Positions 54,128 to 63,116 of a DNA stretch of 64,000 bases are shown one piece after another. Each line of letters opens with the position of its first letter. Within the stretch, counting starts at the first letter, position 1. The stretch comes from Tautonia rosea (GTDB taxonomy: Bacteria > Planctomycetota > Planctomycetia > Isosphaerales > Isosphaeraceae): contig NZ_JABBYO010000005.1 in assembly GCF_012958305.1 (NCBI RefSeq), positions 248,001 to 312,000 on the forward strand. The letters are read 5' to 3'. Under the pieces are notes generated by a model. The model was not told the origin of the DNA. It saw nothing but the letters and a program-made list of their open reading frames with translations, and did not search any database. The translations under genes were made by a program, and so were the position numbers.

Positions 54128-55065
54128 CGCATTGCCCTCCTCGCCAGGATCACCGCCCCCAGCACCGGCTCCGCCACCATCCCGACCGGCCCAATCCGCG
54201 TCCCAAGCATTGCTCTCACCATCGCTTGCAACCGATCGGCGCCCAGTAAAAACCCGCCCGCCATTGCCAGCGGAGGCGGATCAACACCCTCCGCATCGTC
54301 CCAGCCAATCCCCGATCGGACCGAGTCGACCATCGAGACCAGTTCCTCAGCCGCTGGTCGGAGAATGAATTCGAGAACGGCTTGATCGGACTCCGAAGCC
54401 TCGACAACCCAGCGCGCCAGCCCTGCGATCCGTGCCCGATCCCATTTCGGACCGTAGAGTGCCGTGACGATCTCCCGGGGCGTCGATGCTCCCAGCTCCC
54501 GGCAAAGCGACTCGGTCAGTCGATCCTGTTGGGGCTTCTGCGAGCGACCATCAAACCGCCTTGCAACCAGTCGCAGGCCGGCCAGGGCAACGGCGTAAGC
54601 ACTTCCTTCATCCCCGATCAGCGGTCCCCATCCCCCCGATCGGCTGCTTCGGCCTTCCGGAGTGCGGCCCACCGCAATCGAGCCGGTTCCGGCGATCAGA
54701 GCAATTCCAAACCCGTCCTCCGTCCCGGCTGCAAGCACGAGATCGCCGTCGTTGGCAGGCACCAGCCGATTCGCCCAGCCATCCTCAATGCACCAGCTTG
54801 CCAGTAAGGCCCGATCGTCCGGGCGATCGAATCCGGCCAGGCCCAGGCATGCGACCTCGATGGGAGCCGCTCCCAAGCCCGCATCGGCTCTCGCCTGGGC
54901 AATTGCACCTCCAAGCGCTTCGCGAGCGCGATCCGTCCCGATGGCCTTTGCGTTTGAGGGCCCTGCCGTCCCTCGGCCGAGAATCGCTCCCTCGACTCCT
55001 GCCAGCCAGGCGACCGTCGACGTTCCACCTCCATCGACCCCAAGAACCAGAGGAAACGGGCTCAT
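54124..55065 (-). CDS. BadF/BadG-type amino-sugar kinase (MurNAc/GlcNAc kinase)
   Basis: An ASKHA-fold kinase of 313 residues. LGVDGGGTSTVAWLAG is the phosphate-1 loop, GIALIAGTGSIAVG the phosphate-2 region, and GWGPLIGDEGSAYAVALAGL is typical of N-acetylglucosamine/N-acetylmuramic acid kinases of the BadF/BadG group. Located between murQ and namZ with 4-bp overlaps on both sides, it most likely phosphorylates MurNAc to MurNAc-6-phosphate, the substrate of MurQ, as MurK does in Clostridium. It would replace the phosphotransferase-coupled uptake used in E. coli. Confidence 0.88.
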   Translation of the reverse strand: MSPFPLVLGVDGGGTSTVAWLAGVEGAILGRGTAGPSNAKAIGTDRAREALGGAIAQARADAGLGAAPIEVACLGLAGFDRPDDRALLASWCIEDGWANRLVPANDGDLVLAAGTEDGFGIALIAGTGSIAVGRTPEGRSSRSGGWGPLIGDEGSAYAVALAGLRLVARRFDGRSQKPQQDRLTESLCRELGASTPREIVTALYGPKWDRARIAGLARWVVEASESDQAVLEFILRPAAEELVSMVDSVRSGIGWDDAEGVDPPPLAMAGGFLLGADRLQAMVRAMLGTRIGPVGMVAEPVLGAVILARRAMR

Positions 55066-55979
55066 GACGTCTTCCCGTCATGCACGGCCTCGATGGCCCC
55101 CCGCACCTGGCCTCCCGCGGCGTCGAGCAACCGCCTGGCGGTCGGGGCATCCACTCCGGAAATGGCCATCACAAGGGCCGACTTGAGATGCCCTCCCGTC
55201 TGTTCAAGCAAGGCCGCGGCCTGTTGGTCGTCCACGTCACCGAGTTCCCGAAGGATCCGACGCGTCCGAATCCGCAATTTCTGGTTCGTCGGTTGGAGAT
55301 CGATCATCCGGTTACCGTACGTCTTGCCGATCAGAACCATCGCCCCGGTCGTGAGCATGTTGAGCACCAACTTCGTTGCGGTCCCCGACTTCAATCGGGT
55401 CGATCCGGCAATGATCTCCGGACCCACAATCAACGCAATCTCGACGTCAACCCGATCCCCCAAAACGCTCGGCCGGTTGCAGGCAATTCCGACGGTCGTC
55501 GCCCCTCGCTCCTTCGCTCGATCGACCACGCCAATCACATAGGGTGTTCGTCCCGAGGAAGCGATGCCGACCACCACATCCCGCTCCGAGACGCCCAGGG
55601 CATCCAGATCCGCCGCCCCTTGCTTCGGATCGTCTTCCGCCCCTTCCACGGCTCGGGTCAGGGCCGTCGGTCCTCCGGCGATGAGCCCGACGACCATCTC
55701 TGGCGGCGTGCTAAAGGTCGGCGGGCACTCCGATGCATCAAGCACCCCGAGCCGCCCGGAGGTTCCCGCTCCTGCGTAGATCAGCCGGCCTCCCCGTCGG
55801 AACCGATCGGCAACCAGTTCGACGGCCTGAGCGATGGCCTGTTCTTCCGCGCGGACGGCTTCGATGACCTTCGCGTCCTCCGCGTTCATCACTCGAACGA
55901 TTCCCAAAGCGTCGAGGGTATCGATCCGCTCCGACACCGGGTTTCTTGACTCCGTGAGCAAATGATCTTCGAGGGGCAT
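55062..55979 (-). CDS. murQ: N-acetylmuramic acid 6-phosphate etherase
   Basis: A protein of 305 residues, the full family length. It splits the lactyl ether of MurNAc-6-phosphate, giving GlcNAc-6-phosphate and lactate in the cytoplasm. The SIS fold is shown by LIYAGAGTSGRLGVLDASECPPTF with the catalytic Glu region, GAEDDPKQGAADL, VVVGIASSGRTPYVIG and STRLKSGTATKLVLNM. The C-terminal UBA-like helical bundle is present. First gene of the operon with the kinase and NamZ-like genes. A hairpin at 56120-56146 separates it from the Hsp70 gene upstream. Confidence 0.95.
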   Translation of the reverse strand: MPLEDHLLTESRNPVSERIDTLDALGIVRVMNAEDAKVIEAVRAEEQAIAQAVELVADRFRRGGRLIYAGAGTSGRLGVLDASECPPTFSTPPEMVVGLIAGGPTALTRAVEGAEDDPKQGAADLDALGVSERDVVVGIASSGRTPYVIGVVDRAKERGATTVGIACNRPSVLGDRVDVEIALIVGPEIIAGSTRLKSGTATKLVLNMLTTGAMVLIGKTYGNRMIDLQPTNQKLRIRTRRILRELGDVDDQQAAALLEQTGGHLKSALVMAISGVDAPTARRLLDAAGGQVRGAIEAVHDGKTS

Positions 55980-56119
55980 GATCCGTCCCGATCTTCCTGA
56001 GATGTGTCAATCGTCGATGAATTCCAAGGACTGAACGGAACGATCGAACAGACTCATCATGGCCGGCAGGACGGCACGAGAAGCGTGCCATGCGTTGCCC
56101 TGCCCCTGCCTCACAAAGG

Positions 56120-56146
56120 TCGCCAAGCGCTTCTTGGGCTTGGCGA
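56120..56146 (-). terminator. hairpin between the Hsp70 gene and murQ
   Basis: TCGCCAAGC and GCTTGGCGA form a perfect 9-bp stem with a 9-nt loop, 25 nt beyond the Hsp70 stop codon. The bases after it on the minus strand are ACCTTTGTG, so it lacks a proper T-run. Confidence 0.5.
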
Positions 56147-56171
56147 TGAAAGGGTCTGTCCGAAGCCGGAA

Positions 56172-57986
56172 TCAGCTCTCTCCCTGTTCTCGAACGTTGA
56201 ACTCCAGTTTCCAGCGTCCCGGCGATCGTGTTGCTTCGCACCAGAGTTCCAGCGTTCCCACTTCGGTCACGATACTATGAAGGCTCACGGGGACAACCTC
56301 CCCCTCCTCCCCTTCCTGATCGCCGAGCGACATCACCAGCGGAGCCAGCTCAACCAGCTCTTCCGACGACCAACGATCCAGCACCGTGCCGATCGTGTCG
56401 TTGCGTCGGACCGTCGAGGCCAGAAAGCGAAATTCGGCCGATTCCCCCACCACCAGCCCCAGCTCCGAACCGGGGACGTTCGCCTCGGTCCCTTCTTCCA
56501 TTCCCATCGGCACAACACAGAGAGCCTTGATCGGGGCCGGAATTCCGGGAACCGCAGGAGCGGACGTCTCGATTCCCACGTAGTACGATCGAGGCACACC
56601 CCCTCGAATCCGAATCCCTTTACCCTGGCGCACCATGCCGTAATAGGCCGCGCCTCGGGCAACCGCAAGGTCCGGCTCGTCGGATGAGAGGACTGTGATG
56701 GGCTCTCCTCCCCAGTCGGAGAGCGTGTCCGAAACGCGATCGCGCAGGCCCGACGACTGAAAAACCCCTCCGTTGAACAGGACGGCCGAAGGGCGAGCAA
56801 TGCCCTCCGTCGACGGCACCGCCTGTCCCTGACGGCTCAGAAAACGGGCCAGATGCCGAGTAATGGCCGGGTCGGCCGCATACGGAAGGCCGATCTCGGT
56901 TAAGCCGATCCGTCGCCCCCGGGCGGGTTGCTCATTGGCCTCGCACCTCGGAAAGAAGCCGTCGAGCAAGACCGCTTGAAGCGTTGATCGCGTCAAGTCC
57001 GCCTTGACGGCCCCGCCGATGACCTTGGAACCCCGGCCAAGCACGGAGACCGTCACAGAGTCCAGATCCGGCTTCGAGAGCAACGTCTCCTTGGCATTTC
57101 GGCAGGCATAGGTCAACCCGACTCGTTGGGTCGGATCAAGCGACTCCATGCCCCCGGGCATGGTTGCGGCAACCGCATGAGCCAGCGCGAGGTCCATATT
57201 GTCGCCACCGAGAAGGATGTGCTCTCCCACCGCCAAGCGATTGAGAACGAGGTCACCATCCTGTTCCGCCACGCCAATCAACGTGAAGTCAGTCGTCCCC
57301 CCGCCGACGTCACAGACGAGAATCAGATCGCCCAGCGTGACGCGCTTCCGCCACTCGTCTCCCAGGCCCGACAACCAGGCATAAAAAGCCGCCTGCGGCT
57401 CCTCCAGCAAGGTCACCTGATCTAGTCCGACCCCTTTTGCCGCCTCGACGGTCAGCTCGCGCGCGACCGCGTCGAACGAGGCGGGAACGGTCAGATAAAT
57501 CTGCTGCTTCTCCAGCCGGTCCTCAGACTTCTTTCCCGCAATCTGGGCATTCCAAACGTCCCTCAGATACCCGAGGTACGCGCTCGACGCCTCGACCGGA
57601 GAGACTTTCGGCACATCTTCGGGAGCGTTCCAGGGAAGCAAGGCCGTCTCTCGATCGACCCCCTCATAGCAGAGCCAACTCTTGGCTGAGCCCACCAATC
57701 GACCCGGCACCTTCGCCCCGTGTTCTCGGGCCAGAACGCCCACGACCCGTTCCGGCTTTTTCGACCACGGAAGATCCGTCGATCCGGCCGGGAAATCCTT
57801 CTCCGAGGGCAGGTACAAAAACGATGGCAAGACAGAACGTTCGGAGACGTCGTTGACTGCCACCAGTTGCGGAATCGCCAACGCACGCACCGGTGCCGGT
57901 CGCTCCTCGGTCGCTTCCGAAGAATCGACATACGCCAGCGCGCTATTCGTGGTTCCCAGGTCGATGCCGACAACAAATCGCGACAT
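56172..57986 (-). CDS. Hsp70 family protein (DnaK-like, DUF2760-associated)
   Basis: A protein of 604 residues. The ATPase domain has the phosphate-1 loop VGIDLGTTNSALAYV, the phosphate-2 segment VCDVGGGTTDFTLIGV, and ILLGGDNMDLALAHAV. The insertion SWLCYEGVDRETALLPWNAP is characteristic of this diverged Hsp70 subfamily. The C-terminal region is a beta-rich substrate-binding-like domain without the long helical lid and without an EEVD-like tail. The DUF2760 gene lies 64 bp upstream on the same strand, an arrangement common in this subfamily. It is likely a specialised chaperone and not the housekeeping DnaK. No DnaJ or GrpE is nearby. Confidence 0.9.
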   Translation of the reverse strand: MSRFVVGIDLGTTNSALAYVDSSEATEERPAPVRALAIPQLVAVNDVSERSVLPSFLYLPSEKDFPAGSTDLPWSKKPERVVGVLAREHGAKVPGRLVGSAKSWLCYEGVDRETALLPWNAPEDVPKVSPVEASSAYLGYLRDVWNAQIAGKKSEDRLEKQQIYLTVPASFDAVARELTVEAAKGVGLDQVTLLEEPQAAFYAWLSGLGDEWRKRVTLGDLILVCDVGGGTTDFTLIGVAEQDGDLVLNRLAVGEHILLGGDNMDLALAHAVAATMPGGMESLDPTQRVGLTYACRNAKETLLSKPDLDSVTVSVLGRGSKVIGGAVKADLTRSTLQAVLLDGFFPRCEANEQPARGRRIGLTEIGLPYAADPAITRHLARFLSRQGQAVPSTEGIARPSAVLFNGGVFQSSGLRDRVSDTLSDWGGEPITVLSSDEPDLAVARGAAYYGMVRQGKGIRIRGGVPRSYYVGIETSAPAVPGIPAPIKALCVVPMGMEEGTEANVPGSELGLVVGESAEFRFLASTVRRNDTIGTVLDRWSSEELVELAPLVMSLGDQEGEEGEVVPVSLHSIVTEVGTLELWCEATRSPGRWKLEFNVREQGES

Positions 57987-58050
57987 GGGGATCGTTCCAG
58001 GCAGACACGGCTAAGGGGCGGCAGATCGGCCCGATCGCCTCAGGATCAGG

Positions 58051-58530
58051 TTACGACAGTTCAATCTCGGCCAGGGCCAGCACGGTCGATTCGTCTCGCG
58101 TCGCGGGAATGTTCGGCAGCTTTGCCGCCGTCACCCGCCAGCCGTGATGTTTCAGTGTTCCTTGATAAGGACCGGTGCCCGAGACATTCCCCAGCAGTCG
58201 AATCGCGGCCGGGTCAAATTCGGCCTCGACCGACACCTTTTCCCCTTCTTCCCGAGCGAGCACCGGCTGAATCTCGAGGTATTCGGCCAACGCTTTGCGG
58301 CAACCGCGATGAATATCGCGTACTGCCGCGCCGATTTGCTCGTCCGGGAACCCTTCGAGGTCCTCCTGAAGGAAGTCGATCAGGCGGCCATCACGTTGCA
58401 GAAGGGCAAGGATGCGGAGATCCGGACCAGAAGCCTTCGGCGGCTCCAGAGCCAATGCCACCCGTTCGGCCAACTCTCGGTCGGTGAGCACGTCCCAGAA
58501 GGCTCGAAGCGAAAGCAAGAAGCGATTCAA
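58051..58530 (-). CDS. DUF2760 domain protein
   Basis: A protein of 159 residues of the DUF2760 family, which is found next to diverged Hsp70 genes. The N-terminal helical segment FLLSLRAFWDVLTDRELAER is followed by LALLQRDGRLIDFLQEDLEG, GAAVRDIHRGC and the C-terminal beta region GTGPYQGTLKHHGWRVTAAK. The TTG at 58530 is chosen because GGGAGG lies 7 nt upstream. A GTG 12 codons earlier is in frame. No membrane segment or signal peptide. Its role is unknown, presumably a partner or substrate adapter of the Hsp70. Confidence 0.87.
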   Translation of the reverse strand: MNRFLLSLRAFWDVLTDRELAERVALALEPPKASGPDLRILALLQRDGRLIDFLQEDLEGFPDEQIGAAVRDIHRGCRKALAEYLEIQPVLAREEGEKVSVEAEFDPAAIRLLGNVSGTGPYQGTLKHHGWRVTAAKLPNIPATRDESTVLALAEIELS

Positions 58531-58618
58531 CCCGCATCCTCCCACAGACTCATCAGGCGAATTCACCCATCAACCCCGGTGATGGCCAGGGTGGGCCGGC
58601 ATTCCTTCCGCGGTTGTC

Positions 58619-58969
58619 TCAGTCTAGCGGCCTTGCGTTCTCAAGGGAACGACTCGATGAGGTTGATCGAAACAAGCTCACTCCCGACGAGCCCTCCAGG
58701 AAACCAGGCGAACGGGCCACCTCGACCTCCTTGCCATCCCGATTGCTCACCTCGACATCCACCCCGGGTGCCTGGACGCGGAGACCCGGTTCCGGCCGAG
58801 GTGCCGAGGCTTTCGGGAACAGAGGCTTCATGGAGTTCTTCTCGAAGAAGCCGGGACGTTTTTGACCCTGAGCACAACCGGTCAGCAACAGCACCAGGCT
58901 CAGGATTGGTGCCATCAGCATCGGGATGACCCGCCGTCCAGGGCAGGCACCCGGCCATCCGTTGCTCAT
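58619..58969 (-). CDS. lipoprotein of unknown function
   Basis: A protein of 116 residues. GGAAGGAG lies 8 nt before the ATG at 58969. The N-terminus has a long n-region and then LMAPILSLVLLLTGC, a lipobox cysteine that fits a lipoprotein signal peptide. About 80 mature residues are charged and Pro/Ser-rich without recognisable family features. A later Met closer to the hydrophobic core is an alternative start. It is divergent from the planctomycete-type secreted protein at 59427. Confidence 0.68.
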   Translation of the reverse strand: MSNGWPGACPGRRVIPMLMAPILSLVLLLTGCAQGQKRPGFFEKNSMKPLFPKASAPRPEPGLRVQAPGVDVEVSNRDGKEVEVARSPGFLEGSSGVSLFRSTSSSRSLENARPLD

Positions 58970-59426
58970 TGGACCGACTCCTTCCGGAATCATTGAGAAC
59001 AAAGAAACAACGTCATTCGTTTGAGAACAGACATCCATCGAAGAATGCCGTGGTGTGACGGGTCCACGCTCATCGCTCTCAAATCATTGAAGTCTATCGC
59101 ACTTCATGAATCGCTGAGGCTGCCCGAAGCCATTCTTCAACAGACGAAATGGTCATCATCGTCCTCTTCGGTCGAATAGTCGGGATCGGTGGGACCGGCG
59201 CCTCAGTCCGATTCGGGATGCTCGGTCCAGGCTGACACTCGACCCTGCTTCGTCGCTCTGGGGGATGAAGTCGGACACAACAGATCGCCGAACCACAGAG
59301 CTAGACACCAGGCTCTGCCGCCTCAGGTGCTGCGATCGCGTCGCGGGCCCGAGTGGTTGGATCGAATTGGTGTACCGCGAGGGCGGCCATCGATCGGTGA
59401 AGCGGCAGTCAAGGAGGGGTTCTTCC
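58970..59426. other. intergenic region between divergent genes
   Basis: A 457-bp gap between the lipoprotein gene and the secreted protein gene. No RNA gene or convincing coding frame was seen. An open frame in phase with the secreted protein runs back to 59265, but the conserved start motif lies at 59427. Confidence 0.4.
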
Positions 59427-61169
59427 ATGAATCGAGATTCGCGGCAGCAGATCAATCGCCCTCGTACCCAGCGGGCCAAAGCGCGCGTCGGGCTCGAATC
59501 GCTGGAAACGCGCCAGCTGCTCTCGGGTGGGGGTGGTCAGCTCAACCCAGACTTGATTCCAAGTCTTTTGTTCCAGCGTTCCTCGACGCAATTTCCCGTC
59601 GTGGCCCGGCCTCATCCGATCGGAGACAGCCCGGAGCTTCAAACGCTGCTTGATAACGATGGCAAGGTCCTGATCGGACAGTTGCCCAACGGTGACCAGT
59701 TCTCCATCACCGTGCATGGCCCCGGCGTCGCCATCGTCACCGATGTCACACCGAACGACGGCCTGCTCAACTCCGAGATTGACACGATCCAACTTGTCGG
59801 AACCGATCTGCACCGAACCCGAGTCACTGGACAGGTCAAGAGTTCCGATCGTGTGATCACGGATGGTCTGGTCGGCTTCAATCGATTGATTGCTGCCGAT
59901 GGGGTTGCCTCGATCGAGCTGAATGGCTTTGTGCTCCGGCAGACCGGCGAAGAACCCACCGGTACGCCTCGCATCGCCTTGCTCGGAGGAGTGAAAACCC
60001 TCTCGTTCCACGCGATCCAGGCCGCAGTCAATCCCGAAGCCGACCAGCCGGTTGACGTGATCATTGGGGATCCGAGCACCCCCCTGCGGGTCCGGCCCAA
60101 TATCCAGATCGCTCATATCTTCAACACGGCCTTCAATCCTGAAGTCGGCCCCATCAATAATGTGCCGCAGACCGAACCCACGGTTCGATTGATCGTCAAC
60201 GGCAACATCAACAATCTGGAACTCGGCTCGGTCACCTCGAACATCGTTCCGGCCGACATCAGCGCGATCCTTTCTCCGGTCGCGTTCACCGGTCGGACCA
60301 ACGTCGAGGCCAGAGGGATCGAGGGAATGAAGGTTGTCGGCTCGGCCCGCAATCTCGTCCTCGCTCGCGGCGATCAGCCGTTCACCGACCGCTTCAGTGG
60401 CCTCGATCGGGTCGGTCATGCCCACTTCGGTGGCCCTGCCGACGCTGTCGCGATTGATGCCACCGCAGGCCAGATTGGACAGTTGAAGTTCCTCCGAGGG
60501 CTTGGGAATCCCGCCAACACCACTCCGTCCTTGCTGGATGCCGGCAATCCGATCGGCAAGCGAGGCTATCCCGCCTCCGGCCTCGCCGGTGGCGTGATCG
60601 CCGCCGAGCAAATCGGTTCGAGTACCTTCGGGCCAGCCAACCTCGTTCGTCAGATTCCTCCCGACCCCCAAACGATTCAGTATGGTGGCACGGGCACCAT
60701 TAACTACGTTACCCGGCCTGGCTTCGCCCAGACCAACGTGACCATGACGGCCAATCGTGCGATCGGCGACACGACGATTGTGGGCGATTCTCTCAACACC
60801 CTGGTTGCTTCCGGGTTCGACTACCTCTCCTTCCGACAGGGACTCGACCCGATCCGTCAGCCGAGCCGAATCGGCTTCTACCAGCAGCGTGGCGACCTGG
60901 TTGATTCGGTCATCGCCGCATCCTACCGGCCGACCGACGGTGTTTACGGCAATCCCACCGATCAGGCGGGCAATGGCACGATCGTCGGTCACTTCAACGG
61001 GAATCTCTATCAGATTACCGGTGACGAGGCATTCGCTCCCCCGACCGGCCCGGCCCGCGTCCAAGGCGCAGGCTTCTTTGCCCGTCGCCTGGTCGGATAT
61101 CTTCCCTCCATCGGCGGACCTCAGGCCGAAAGCCCGAGACGGATTCACTCGATTCTGACTCGGATGTGA
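59427..61169 (+). CDS. secreted protein with planctomycete extracellular N-terminal motif
   Basis: About 580 residues. The N-terminus is basic and leads to VGLESLETRQLLSGGGG, the short motif that marks many exported proteins of planctomycetes (PF07595-like). The rest is a long beta-rich sequence with repeated DxxN and Gly turns, suggestive of a surface-exposed beta structure, without catalytic motifs. AGGAGGGG lies about 7 nt before the ATG at 59427. Its codon usage yields a 617-codon antisense open frame, which is rejected as a shadow. The transcript ends at the hairpin 61216-61254. Function unknown. Confidence 0.82.
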   Translation: MNRDSRQQINRPRTQRAKARVGLESLETRQLLSGGGGQLNPDLIPSLLFQRSSTQFPVVARPHPIGDSPELQTLLDNDGKVLIGQLPNGDQFSITVHGPGVAIVTDVTPNDGLLNSEIDTIQLVGTDLHRTRVTGQVKSSDRVITDGLVGFNRLIAADGVASIELNGFVLRQTGEEPTGTPRIALLGGVKTLSFHAIQAAVNPEADQPVDVIIGDPSTPLRVRPNIQIAHIFNTAFNPEVGPINNVPQTEPTVRLIVNGNINNLELGSVTSNIVPADISAILSPVAFTGRTNVEARGIEGMKVVGSARNLVLARGDQPFTDRFSGLDRVGHAHFGGPADAVAIDATAGQIGQLKFLRGLGNPANTTPSLLDAGNPIGKRGYPASGLAGGVIAAEQIGSSTFGPANLVRQIPPDPQTIQYGGTGTINYVTRPGFAQTNVTMTANRAIGDTTIVGDSLNTLVASGFDYLSFRQGLDPIRQPSRIGFYQQRGDLVDSVIAASYRPTDGVYGNPTDQAGNGTIVGHFNGNLYQITGDEAFAPPTGPARVQGAGFFARRLVGYLPSIGGPQAESPRRIHSILTRM

Positions 61170-61215
61170 TTGTTCTATCCAATCACGCCGTTTTCGGCAT
61201 GATCTGGAACGAATC

Positions 61216-61254
61216 GAGGGCCGTGGTGAACGAATTTCGCTCATCACGGCCCTC
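61216..61254. terminator. bidirectional terminator between convergent genes
   Basis: GAGGGCCGTGGTGA and TCATCACGGCCCTC pair over 14 bp with one G:U, around an 11-nt loop, 47 nt after the secreted-protein stop and 41 nt before the fabH stop on the other strand. T-rich sequence after it is weak (GTTGTCATT). Confidence 0.7.
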
Positions 61255-61294
61255 GTTGTCATTCGTCGGAGACAAGAGCGAAGCCGCCGATCGC

Positions 61295-62314
61295 TCAGTA
61301 ACGCATCAACGCCGTTCCCCAGGCCAGCCCCGCACCGAACCCAGACAGAAGTAGGAGATCGCCCTCCTGAATCTGGTTCTCCCGGCGCAGCTCATCAAGT
61401 GCGATCGGAATCGAACCGCCCGAGGTGTTCCCGTATTTTTCCAGGTTCTTGAACACGTTCTCTCGGCGGAATCCGAGCACATCGCTGGCGGCGTGAATAA
61501 TGCGAATATTCGCCTGGTGGGGAATGAACCACCGAACGTCCTCAATCGTCTGGCCCGCGTGTTCCAACACCGCGCTCGACGAATCAGCGAGCATGCGCAC
61601 CGCCCATTTGAACACGGCTCGCCCATCCATCGTGAGATAGTGCAAGCCTTGAGTCAGCGCTTCGGACGAAGGGGGAAGCCGGCTGCCGCATGCCGGACGG
61701 TTCAGCAAATCCCCCCCCGATCCGTCTGAGCCGAGCTGATACGCCAGAAACCCCTGCTCCGGATCCCCCGGTCCCAGCAAGACCGCACCGGCACCATCAC
61801 CAAAGAGCGGATAACTTTTCTGATCACCCGGATTGATCACCCGGCTGTTGCAATCGGCCCCTATCGCCAGCGCCCGCTTGCTCGTGCCGGCTGCCACGAA
61901 TTGCGCGGCCGTCAGCATCGCATACATGAAGCCCGCGCAGGCGGCCTGGAGGTCGAAGGCCGGGCACCGCAGCTTCATCCGGTCCTGGATCAAGCATCCG
62001 GTCGAAGGAAAGGCCATGTCCGGCGTCATCGTTCCGACGACCAGCAGGTCGACCTCTCCCGGATCGCACCCCGCATCGGCGAGACAACGCTCCGCCGCGG
62101 CGATTCCAAGATCACTCGTGGCCTGATGGGGTGGAGCGAATCGGCGTTCATGGATGCCGGTGCGGTTGACGATCCATTCCGGATCGAACCCCAGCATCTC
62201 GAACAGGTCGTGGTTGGTGACGACCCGCTCCGGGACATACCGACCGCTCCCCAGGATTTGCACCCCGCGCAGCGAACGGATGGGGGCATCGGTCTGAGAT
62301 TGGCCTGTGCTCAT
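61295..62314 (-). CDS. fabH: 3-oxoacyl-[acyl-carrier-protein] synthase III (KAS III)
   Basis: A protein of 339 residues. It condenses an acyl-CoA (usually acetyl-CoA) with malonyl-ACP to start fatty acid synthesis. The catalytic triad is intact: Cys126 in QAACAGFMYA, His266 in IPHQANIRI and Asn296 in YGNTSGGSIP. The thiolase-fold N-terminus (VNRTGIHERRFA, GTMTPDMAFPSTGCLIQDR) and the glycine-rich end GFGAGLAWGTALM are standard. The start at 62314 begins the family sequence. The frame is open 144 codons further up with no resemblance. It is divergent from the small gene at 62609 and has no other fab genes nearby. Confidence 0.94.
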   Translation of the reverse strand: MSTGQSQTDAPIRSLRGVQILGSGRYVPERVVTNHDLFEMLGFDPEWIVNRTGIHERRFAPPHQATSDLGIAAAERCLADAGCDPGEVDLLVVGTMTPDMAFPSTGCLIQDRMKLRCPAFDLQAACAGFMYAMLTAAQFVAAGTSKRALAIGADCNSRVINPGDQKSYPLFGDGAGAVLLGPGDPEQGFLAYQLGSDGSGGDLLNRPACGSRLPPSSEALTQGLHYLTMDGRAVFKWAVRMLADSSSAVLEHAGQTIEDVRWFIPHQANIRIIHAASDVLGFRRENVFKNLEKYGNTSGGSIPIALDELRRENQIQEGDLLLLSGFGAGLAWGTALMRY

Positions 62315-62608
62315 GGGCGACGGCGTCGATCGGTATGATTCGAAAAGGGGAGATGCGAGACGATGGCAGACGCCTCGCGTTGCGGCTCTATTCTTGTCGT
62401 GGGAATGCGTTCCGCTGCGTTCCCCGTCCCACCGACCCGACATGACGCGGCACGACCTGGGCCTGGCGGCGGCGATCGGTTCCAGGGCACGTCGGGAGAT
62501 CATGAAGCAAGACGAGGGGATTCGAAGCGTACAACCTCCAGACGACCGGGATGTGAGGCGACTATACTCAACCTCGCCCAACCTGACTATACCAAAGCGT
62601 GATCTCCC

Positions 62609-63058
62609 ATGCCCGAACACCTGATCCGACTCCGAGGCCCGTGGGAACTCCGGACTTCGACCGATTCCAGCGCCCCATCGGCCCGCGTTGTTCTGCCCAC
62701 AGAGTCCCTTCCCGTGACCGAGCAACCCATCGTCCTCCTGAGACACTTTGGACGACCGGCTCGGGTGTCTGAATCGCCTTCCTGCCGGCTACGCTGCGAG
62801 TCGGTCCCGGGTGTGTTCCGAATTCGACTGAACGGCGAACTGTTGACCGAGCGATCTTCCTCGGACCCTTACTCGACCGATCCGATCGAGGTTCCCATTC
62901 CCGGCCCTCTTCGTCTTCGCAACCAGCTTGAGTTGTCCGTCCTGCCCCCCGCGGACCATTTCCCCTCCTCTGCTCAGCCCTGGGGCTCCATTCTCCTGGT
63001 GTTCGAGGAGGACACTCAACGCCCCTGTGTTGACGAATCCGCTCGTCTGACGCGATGA
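62609..63058 (+). CDS. uncharacterised small beta-sandwich-like protein
   Basis: A protein of 149 residues without signal peptide or membrane segment. LRGPWELR near the start and VPGVFRIRLNGELL in the middle, followed by LRNQLELSVLPP and GSILLVFEE at the end, resemble the sugar-binding jelly-roll of glycoside hydrolase family 2 proteins, but the similarity is only by eye. It is divergent from fabH, with 294 bp between them, and is followed after 58 bp by a membrane protein gene on the same strand, so they may form an operon. Function unknown. Confidence 0.68.
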   Translation: MPEHLIRLRGPWELRTSTDSSAPSARVVLPTESLPVTEQPIVLLRHFGRPARVSESPSCRLRCESVPGVFRIRLNGELLTERSSSDPYSTDPIEVPIPGPLRLRNQLELSVLPPADHFPSSAQPWGSILLVFEEDTQRPCVDESARLTR

Positions 63059-63116
63059 TGACCTTTTTCCGCCCCGTTCCGTCCCACGGGCCGGACCCTG
63101 TATTGATGTAAGCATC

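Noticed and set aside
59409-61262. Open frame of 617 codons on the minus strand
   Set aside because: It is antisense to the planctomycete-type secreted protein. The plus frame has the conserved extracellular motif and a ribosome binding site, the antisense frame has no family resemblance and arises from codon bias.
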